Source: Rhypophila decipiens (lineage: Eukaryota; Ascomycota; Sordariomycetes; Sordariales; Naviculisporaceae). Taken from it: a DNA stretch of 64,000 bases. The stretch is from contig MU858120.1 of NCBI GenBank assembly GCA_033297075.1, positions 112,849 through 176,848 on the forward strand, read 5' to 3'. The notes under the pieces were generated by a model that was not told the DNA's origin, made no database searches, and worked only from the letters and a program-made list of their open reading frames with translations. This document shows, one piece after another, positions 56,491-64,000 of this stretch (positions are counted from its first letter, which is position 1; the number at the start of each line of letters is the position of its first letter). The position numbers and the translations under genes are program-made.

Positions 56491-59400
56491 TTTGGGGGCT
56501 GCTTTGCAACAAACAGACTCTGGTGCATCTTGGACTTCTCCTTGTTGTGCAATGATATGGATACAGTCATCTAGGTTTTCAATTGCAGCATGGCAGGCTC
56601 TACATGACAGCGGGTGACTGTGAGGAGAGATGAACCCCTGGTGTTGCAAGTGTGACGTTTATCTAGCCAGCGCTTCTCCAATTGTTTATGGTGCTTGTAA
56701 GATTCCAAAATTAGAACCAGAATGACCTTGACCTACCTTGCTCGTCCGAACTAACAAATTTGTTCCTCATCTGAACTGAACGGTTCGTTGCTGGTCATGG
56801 CGTGGGCGAACATGACAAGGAGATCCTAACCAACACGGCCTTCCCCCCAATGTATTTGACGAACTCATTATCAGGATTCTCTGGTAAGCAGTGAGCATGA
56901 AGGAGTAAAGCGTTATACCTCGAAAGTCAAGGCCATCGCCTAGGAAGAAGAAGCAAAAGTGAGCACCGGTCAAAGGATTATGAACAATCGAGGGCGGTGA
57001 AGGGTCTTTATCTCCGAGCAGGGCAGATAATCTCCCTGGCTCGTTAGATAACTATCGCCCCTATACACTACGATACCTCGCCCGAGACTCGGAAAACTGA
57101 ATTCAAATGTGGTGTGCGCGGCAGATCCGAGAAAAGGGTCCAAAGTGGCGAAATGTCCAAAAACAGCTCTTGCTCTTTTCGACTGTGCGGGGTTGTTGTT
57201 CACGATGGTCGCCTTCATTTCCCCTCGATGTCTCCCCTCGATGTCGCGGTGCAAGAGCAAGGAAAAGTAAAACTACCAAAAGCTTGGAAGTGGATTTTGG
57301 ATATCGTTGGACAGGGCCGGAGGAAAAGGTCCGGGCCTCATGCGCGCGCCACAGCGACGTTCCCCGGTCTGTACTCCGTGTCCGCAGTTTGGATTCTGTG
57401 GGGGTCGATCAAGACCAAGTTTGTCCTGTGGAACGCCACTGTCGTCGAAAGCCGCCCCAATCCACTTACTGTGTTCCAACAAATTTAATATTGGGAATTG
57501 TATGTCTAACGCGTAGTATGTGTATCATTATAACAAACTAACAGTGTCATCTGGACAGTTGTATTTGGTGCTCGGGTGGTCATATTGGGAATTGCCCTGG
57601 CAAGTCTGGCTGAAGAGAGGGTCTTCCGCTTCTCACAAAGTTATGCGGAATGACGACATACTCTCGAGGAGCTTGTGAGGTTCCTTGCTTGCTGAGTATG
57701 TACGGGGTACGGGTACCAAAACACTCAACAAGCAAGCAAGCAAGCAAGCAAGGGACTCGAGGATCGCAGCGATCTTGCCCCCTAAGCATCACACATTCTC
57801 TCACACTGTGAAGTCGCACACGTACTCAGCCGCTTCCCCAGTGCAAGTACAGCTGCTGATCATGGTTAACCGTTCACTTTCCGCCTCCTTCACGTGGGGA
57901 TCCAAAGATCTACGCACATCGTGGCAGGCGTGAGTCTCTTCTTTTGTACATGTCGTAATATTATCCGTATGCAGTCCTAATTGCAACAGAGCTGCAGAAG
58001 TGGCCGAGTGACCTAGAAACTGTGCACTCACAACGAGTGTAACTTCAAGTTCGGTACGACCATCGAAGTGTGGAATACGTAGTGGCTGATGAACAGGGGA
58101 GGACATCACCCGTACATACGTTTAATATAGTTTAAACTATCGAAAGAGGTGGACAACAGCCCGGTGGGTGGTCGAGGAGAGGATCTGTATCCATTCCGTA
58201 CTCTGGTACATAGCTGCCCGGTATGCTCTCGGGGGCAATTATCACGATTCCTGGCACGGACAAGCTCCGAGTTCACAGCTCATCTCTCCATCACTGAAGA
58301 GGCAAACCGGGATGAGAGCTTCCCGAGGTCCACAAACAACTGAGACTCCATAAAACTTTCGCAGCAGCGGGCCGCAGGTACGGTTCTGGCCGGTACACTT
58401 TCCTTGCGGAGGCTGGAGCTTCTCAAAGCAGCCACGCTGTGGCAAACCTGTCTCGGAAATCTTTCATGAAGATCTCTCCCCGGCGCAGCCAAGTGTCGGT
58501 CGCTTCCTTCTTCACGCCCAGGCGCCCAAAACACCGTCCTGTCACTCCTGTCTGCCCTTGCTGCCTTAGTCCAGGGCGATCCAATCTGTTGGGACTCGCT
58601 TCTGTACACGTACAACAAGGGACCTGGCGAATTATCATTACTAGGGGCACAATACAGTCCTTCTTTGTCACCTCGCATTGCTCCCAGTCAGTACGGATAA
58701 TGGGTTTTGGGTGTGGCAGGCTCTGGGCATTGGGCCTGGATTGCCCAGGGATACTCAACAGTAAAGGAAACAGGTACTGTACCTAACATCCTTGCTCGTC
58801 ATCTACCGGTGACCAGGCCGTCTAGGTACCTTGTGTCTGGGTTGAAGATGATGTACAATACGGAGTACTCACAGATCCTGGCACTGTGTGTGTCCTGGGT
58901 CTCATCTCTTTGCCAGCTTTACCTGGAACATGGGCCAGCTTGACAATCCCATGGCTTCACTTCAACATTCCCATTGCATATTCGCCTCGGAATTCGAAAC
59001 TATCGGTATCGTTCATTGATTTCCATCAAGCCACATCGTGTATTACCAAGAATTTGTTATACCGGGCATCTCCTGCTCGGTATTGCTCCCTCCCGAGCAG
59101 ATCCGGAAATACCTGGCCATCCGTGGGTCGATCATCAACGAAAAAGCTCCCCAGCCCGCAAGCTCGGGTTCTAGACCTCCTGTAGAGACTGCACAGGGGT
59201 GTTCTGGTGCCCAGTTTCATCAAATAGGCGACCTATCCCCGTTCTATAGCAACCTTCCAAGGTCCCTGGGCTCCGGTGCCGCTCAACCGTGCGAGGCCGG
59301 TCGAGCCCTGGAGTACTGATTACAAGGTAGGTACAGATACTCCGTATGCACCCCCATGTGGCACTGTCGGGTCTGTCTTCTCGACGGAGTACATTACAGC

Positions 59401-60345
59401 TGAGTGGCTTGATATTGCTCCTAGGGCTGCTCGCCTGCTCCCCGACCCTATACCCACACTCATATATTTCCAGCGCGCCTGCGAATCTGTGCAAAGCTGT
59501 CAAAAATATTGGCCACCCGCTCAGTGCAGATCTGTGGCGCATATGGATCTCCATCCTGAGTTCCACGTACTGTTACTTGAGCGTTGGTCCGCCGCGTATA
59601 CCTATACCTCCACCAGCCCTGCTCGTCAGACCAGCCAGTAACTGTTGTTAGTGTAGTCGTGCATTATTTTGGCTCCTTGGGAGCCCAAGCTAGCCCAGGC
59701 AGGAATACAGAAATTTCTTCGGTGCTGAGGAGAAAAAGAGTACTAGCACGCGAAGACGGAGAGGGCAGATAACCTTGGCCCCCGCGATACTGGCGCCACC
59801 TGGACAATCTTCGCCCCATCGTTTGTCATCAGCCCAAGTATATGTACTGCTTCACGCTGTTGAGGTCTGTTTACTTGGGAACTTGGGCCAAGGGAGACGG
59901 CTATACAGATACAGCACACCACGGCTGGACATATACACGTACACGCCTATACCACAGATCTGCCATGTTCTAGCCTCACCTCCCCCTGTCGACCAGCTTC
60001 CAGCTTTCCGCCACTGAGACTCTACCGATACCTGAGGAATACAACCCCGGGGCTGTCTGTGCTATCTCCCCCGCAAAAGTCACATCTTTTTGATACCATC
60101 TGTCTCATTCGTCAGCCAGTCCGAGAAAGAGACTTGGATGCTCTCGTTGTAGCACACTCTCGACGCCTGCTCCCTGTTCGCACCGTACCGTGGCGAAGGG
60201 CCCATAATCCCTAATCTATCGGTCCCAAAAGCCCCGAGGCGGCCTTCTTGCTGAGGGCAGCAGTCTGGGACATACATTCCCTATAACCCCAGCTTTCGAG
60301 AAGAGTCGGGCCTCACTTGTTGGGTAGGCCCTTTCCAGGTTTCCC
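56491..60345. other. 3.9-kb gene-poor block
   Basis: Between PRE7 and the YTH gene. Many short frames exist on both strands (for example 58439-58786, 59171-59566) but none has a recognisable domain or splice structure. Short TACTCCGTA/ACGGAGTAC-type motifs recur near 58858, 59337 and 59385. It could hold regulatory DNA or old degraded repeats. Includes the CAAG microsatellite at 57729-57752. Confidence 0.45.
57729..57752. repeat. (CAAG)6 microsatellite
   Basis: Six CAAG units (24 bp), the same repeat as (GCAA)9 at 14343 in another register. Confidence 0.95.
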
Positions 60346-62555
60346 ATGGGAGACACAACACATCAGCCAGGCGCTCCAACCGAGTTTCCGCAACCAGACG
60401 TGCCTGCTGCCCCGTTAGCGGTCTCGTCGACGACTGGGCAATCCCGACCCCTGGTTATGAGCTCGAGCTCAGGGAGCCTCCCGTTTCCTCCGTCTCACAC
60501 GCTTCCATCACAGTACGGCTCTCCCCAACATGGTTATACGCCACAGCTACAAATGGCGCAACCCCAGAGCCCATCTCGAACGAGTCCCTTCAATATGAGC
60601 CCCATGGCGAACGCTCTCCCGCAGTATGGCTATGTCCCTGGCCCTTATGGACAACGCGGCCCCGCGCAGAGATACCAGCCCCAGCCCCTGCCCGCGATGA
60701 CGAGCCCGCTGGCGCCCGTCCAATTTGCGGGACAAAACACCATGAACATGATGCCGAACCAGCAGTATTACGCCCCTCAGCATGCCCAGATGAGCCATTA
60801 CTATGCCGGAAGTTTCGTCGTTGGCCAGCAGCCTCATCCCAGTGCCCCCCCGTACTACCACCAGCAAGTTGCACATTACACAGCACAGCCCGCACACACT
60901 CAAGCACCACTGGTGTCGAGCCAGTACATTCCGCCCGTCATTCATCAGCCTGACGCGCGACTGTCACCCTTACATACCACGGGCCAGGGGGCCAACGCCG
61001 GATTTTCTGCAGAGCCAGACCAAGGTAGGTCTTTCTTGCGTTGTCATCATTCTGTGGTTTCGTTTGCTGACTCCGCTGCTCAGTCTCAGGAGAAGGTCGA
61101 CCAGGCATTGTTCGTGGGCCACCACGAAAGCCAAGACAAAGTGGTAAGCGTGCTCCCAAGATGCTTCGAGACGATATTGGATAGAGGCTAACACGACACT
61201 CTTCCAGGACATGCGATTTGGATCGGAAATCTGCCGCCACAGACCGACTTGATGAACCTCGTTCATCACGTTTGCAAGGAAGCAGCCGGGCTGGAGTCAC
61301 TGTTTCTGATCTCCAAAAGCAACTGTGCTTTCGCCAATTTCAAGGACGAAGAGGCTTGTGTCGCCGCCCAGCGAAAGCTGCACGATTCCAAGTTCCAGTC
61401 GGTCAGGTTGGTAAGCCGTCTGAGGAAGAGCACGGTCAAGGGAGCGACGGGGGTCACGGCTCCAACTGGGCCGGCCGCATCATCGGCGCCGACAGGAGTC
61501 GGACAAGAACCGGAAGCTGCTTGGGAGGGGGGCGAGGGCGAGGAAACCACAGGCGTCACGGCTCCTGCTGGGCCCGCAGCATCATCGGCGCCATCAGGGG
61601 TCGGACAAAAATCAGAAGCTGCTTGGGGGGTGGGCGAGGGCGAGGAAACCACAGGAGCGCCAACGGCCGAAGAGGCCAACACGACGGGGTCTCACTCTCC
61701 GGCGGACGGTGGGTCGGGGCCGAAGGACCGTTTTTTTGTTCTCAAGAGCCTCACGGTAGAAGATCTCGAGTTGAGCGTGGGGACGGGAATCTGGGCAACT
61801 CAGTCGCACAACGAGGAAACGCTTAACAGCGCCTTTGCGGTAAGCTCCGAAGCAAGACCTGAAGATTTTCCGATCTCCAAAGCCATTTGACTGACAAACT
61901 TGTGGCGGTTCAGAGCTCGGACAATGTCTACCTCGTATTCTCGGCGAACAAGTCTGGAGAGTACTTTGGGTATGCTCGCATGACTTCGCCCATCAACCAT
62001 GACCCTGCGGCAGCGATCCAGTTTGCCCCAACAGCACCGACATCGAGCGAGGTTGAGCTGCCGAAAGCCATACCCACCGCGGCGACTCAATTCGCTCCCA
62101 AGGGCCGTATTATCGACGATTCGGCCCGCGGGACCATTTTCTGGGAGGTCGAACGAGAAGACCGGGGTGGCAGCACGAGCGAGGATGATGGGCCGACGGG
62201 CGGTGATACAGGCAGCGCCAAAAGCGGCGATGAGGGGACTGGAGCCGAAATCAAGACATGGGGAAAACCTTTCCGGCTCGAGTGGTTGTCGACTGTGAGG
62301 CTGCCCTTCTACCGGACGAGGGGACTGAGGAACCCGTGGAACTCCAACAGAGAGGTCAAGATCGCAAGGGACGGGACCGAGCTTCATCCGGCCGTGGGAA
62401 GGCGGTTGATTGGGCTGTTCAACCAATCTCTGGGACCTGCCTCGAATCATGCCCATGTTGCTGGTGGTTTTGGCGGAGTAGCCATGCCAATCCAGGGACC
62501 GGTGATGCCCGCCGTGACCGCGGTTGGGTTTCCCCCGATGCAGCCTGGTCCATGA
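60346..62555 (+). CDS. YTH-domain m6A RNA reader with an RRM-like domain
   Basis: Four exons: join(60346..61024, 61084..61143, 61208..61839, 61914..62555), 670 aa; introns 59, 64 and 74 nt. An N-terminal Pro/Gln/Tyr-rich disordered part (1-225) precedes a basic EGRPGIVRGPPRKPRQSG linker. An RRM-like domain starts HAIWIGNLPPQTDLMNLVHH (248) and includes SNCAFANFKDEEACV. Two 34-residue near-identical repeats follow (328-361, 362-395). The YTH domain begins DRFFVLKSL (420). Aromatic-cage tryptophans are visible in GIWATQ (about 442) and RLEWL (about 581). The conserved NPWN and VKIARDGTEL follow. A long acidic/Gly insertion splits the YTH fold between 500 and 570. YTH readers bind N6-methyladenosine in mRNA and influence decay or translation; Pho92/Mmi1-type relatives work in meiosis and metabolism. 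Confidence 0.9.
61450..61653 (+). repeat. In-frame 102-bp tandem duplication inside the YTH gene
   Basis: Two adjacent 34-codon units (61450-61551 and 61552-61653). Each starts GVTAP and ends GEGEETT, differing at a few residues. They lie in the linker between the RRM-like and YTH domains. Confidence 0.88.
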
Positions 62556-63107
62556 TATCATCAGCCACGCTGCTGGACATGACGTCTATACTACTTTCCC
62601 CATGTAGTGTATTGTTGAACTTGGCGTTTCGTGGATGATTACGAGTTATGTTTTGTGCATAAGAAGCGGGTCTTGTCTGGGAGCATGTGAGAATTCTATG
62701 TACAAGCCATCCGCTGAGCAGATGGCAGCGAAAAACCATAGCTAGTTAATAAAAGACATCTTGCTGTAACACACATGTCAGGATGTAGTGACGGCATCTG
62801 ATGGAGCATATCACCCGAGCCCGTGGCCGTGGCCGTGGCCGGGCCATGATGCATTCGAGCATCCGAACAGGCACAAAAAGTCATACGCTGGGGCTATACT
62901 CCTGTAGTTTTGGACACATACGGCCTCTTGATTGCTAGAGGCCAGGTTACCGCCTGTATATTCTTGCTGTTGACTTTTGAGTGTCCATGTCCATTTCCAC
63001 ATGTGGTCAGCCGCAGAGTATTCCTTGTGCAACGCTCATTAATAGCCAGTGGCCATCAAAGAGTTACCGTTGCGGTTTTTTTTTTTTGCACCAATACATT
63101 AAGGCCC
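62556..63107. other. 3' flank of the YTH gene, no gene seen
   Basis: Includes three GTGGCC hexamers near 62820-62840 and a T run at 63078-63089. Nothing coding is supported. Confidence 0.55.
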
Positions 63108-63175
63108 CTAATATACAGGCACCAGTCCTCTCATATACAGGCACCAGTCTTCTTATATAGAAGCACTACTCTTGT
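63108..63175 (+). repeat. Three degenerate 23-24-bp units (ATACAGGCACCAGTC type)
   Basis: ATATACAGGCACCAGTCCTC, ATATACAGGCACCAGTCTTC and a diverged ATATAGAAGCACTACTCTTG follow one another. Confidence 0.75.
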
Positions 63176-63177
63176 TG

Positions 63178-63418
63178 GAATAAATGCCTTGACTAGACTA
63201 GAATAGAGGCCTTGACTGGCTAGAATAAATGCCTTGACTAGCAGGAATAAATGCCTTAACTAGACTAGAATAGAGGCCTTAACTAGCTAGAATAAATACC
63301 TTAACTAATTAGAATAAATGCCTTAACTAGCTAGAATAAATACCTTAACTAGACTAGAATAAAGGCTTTAACTAACTAGAATAAATACCTTAACTAGCTA
63401 TAATAAATACCTTATATT
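63178..63418 (+). repeat. 22-23-bp minisatellite, about 11 units, RIP-like gradient
   Basis: Units of the form GAATAAATGCCTTGACTAG plus CTA/ACTA repeat across 241 bp. The left units keep TG (CCTTGACTAG, ATGCC, GAGGCC); the right ones read CCTTAACTAG and ATACC. All main differences are G-to-A in a TpG context, the RIP-type transition on the other strand. Confidence 0.85.
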
Positions 63419-63806
63419 AGAGTTTAGTAATTATATTAATTAAAAGAATAATTTATTCTATAAAGACTATAACTTAAAGAAGTAAAAGTAGAGTATATAA
63501 GTAGCTAACTATACTTATAGACTAGCTATAGTAGATTAGATCTGCTATACTAAAATTAGTAGTAGAGTCTAGATCTAAATAATTAGATAAGCTTAACTTA
63601 CTAGACTATAATTTAAGAGGTATAAATCCTATAATATTATACTCTTCTTTAGATAAAAATATTAGACCTTTCTAGTACTAATAAGAGAAAGTACTTAGTA
63701 AACTATACTTTTTTAGTTAATAATAACTATATCTTTTAAATTAATATAATTAATTACCATATTAGTTAATTACTTATTTATTTAGCTCTATTAATTAGTC
63801 TATTAA
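63419..63806. other. AT-saturated sequence, probably RIP-mutated repeat
   Basis: Composition resembles the interior of the 40-42 kb element: TpA-rich with stops in all frames. No terminal repeats are visible inside the window. Confidence 0.6.
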
Positions 63807-64000
63807 GTGTAACGATCGTGACATACCACACCACTACGTAACATAGCCCAAAAGAGCCACTATACTAGATTGGAAGCTTCCAAGCTAGTAATAGTATGTA
63901 TAGTACGTGTAACGATCGTGACATACCACACCACTACGTAACATAGCCCAAAAGAGCAACTAGACTTGATTGGAAGATCCAATCAAGTAAATGGTATGTA
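63807..64000 (+). repeat. 100-bp tandem repeat, two units (second cut by window end)
   Basis: Units begin at 63807 and 63907 with GTGTAACGATCGTGACATAC; the first 51 bases are identical. Each unit then carries an inverted repeat around ATTGGAAG (63866-63889 in unit 1, 63966-63988 in unit 2) whose arms differ between units but still pair. A TGTAAC start is common for fungal LTRs, so this may be part of an LTR or a satellite. Confidence 0.8.

Overview
The window looks like nuclear DNA of a filamentous ascomycete, probably class Sordariomycetes. The evidence is short introns (about 50-130 nt) with GT..AG ends and CTAAC/CTGAC-like branch sites, moderately GC-rich genes about 2-3 kb apart, a CFEM GPI-anchored protein, and sharply bounded AT-rich blocks whose composition fits repeat-induced point mutation (RIP). 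I cannot name genus or species. I recognised no rRNA, tRNA or CRISPR feature.

Layout. 1-14.1 kb: 3' end of an HMG-box-type regulator, EMC5, a decayed MSH5, a CFEM protein, the Rpl4 chaperone ACL4, the RWD protein GIR2 and the Pumilio-type PUF6. 14.9-24.5 kb: RPB4, the PP2A B-type subunit, two proteins without a firm function (one a Cys-rich, probably GPI-anchored surface protein) and a GNAT acetyltransferase with an in-frame stop. 24.9-35.7 kb: a large TRP/FLC-type membrane protein, an MLH2-like MutL homologue and a nine-exon Mn-type cation diffusion facilitator, all on the minus strand. 35.7-44.2 kb: a gene-poor block containing a 2.3-kb Tc1/mariner-type element with near-perfect 30-bp terminal inverted repeats, TA target duplications and an AT-saturated interior. 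44.2-56.5 kb: a Ser/Pro-rich conserved protein, lumazine synthase (RIB4), PI4-kinase STT4 and proteasome subunit PRE7. 56.5-60.3 kb: a second gene-poor block. 60.3-62.6 kb: a YTH-domain m6A reader with an RRM-like domain. 63.1-64.0 kb: an AT-rich, repeat-filled end with a 22-bp minisatellite and a 100-bp tandem repeat.

Most genes are housekeeping and form no pathway cluster: ribosome biogenesis and translation control (ACL4, PUF6, GIR2), transcription (RPB4), protein turnover (PRE7), phosphoinositide signalling (STT4), riboflavin synthesis (RIB4) and ER membrane insertion (EMC5). The notable biology is decay. MSH5, a meiotic crossover factor, carries three frameshifts, a premature TAG and a damaged ATPase motif. 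A second gene (GNAT) also has an internal TAG. The repeats show what looks like RIP, including a composition gradient within one minisatellite. Exon coordinates were worked out by hand from splice signals, phase and remembered family conservation, without alignment software.
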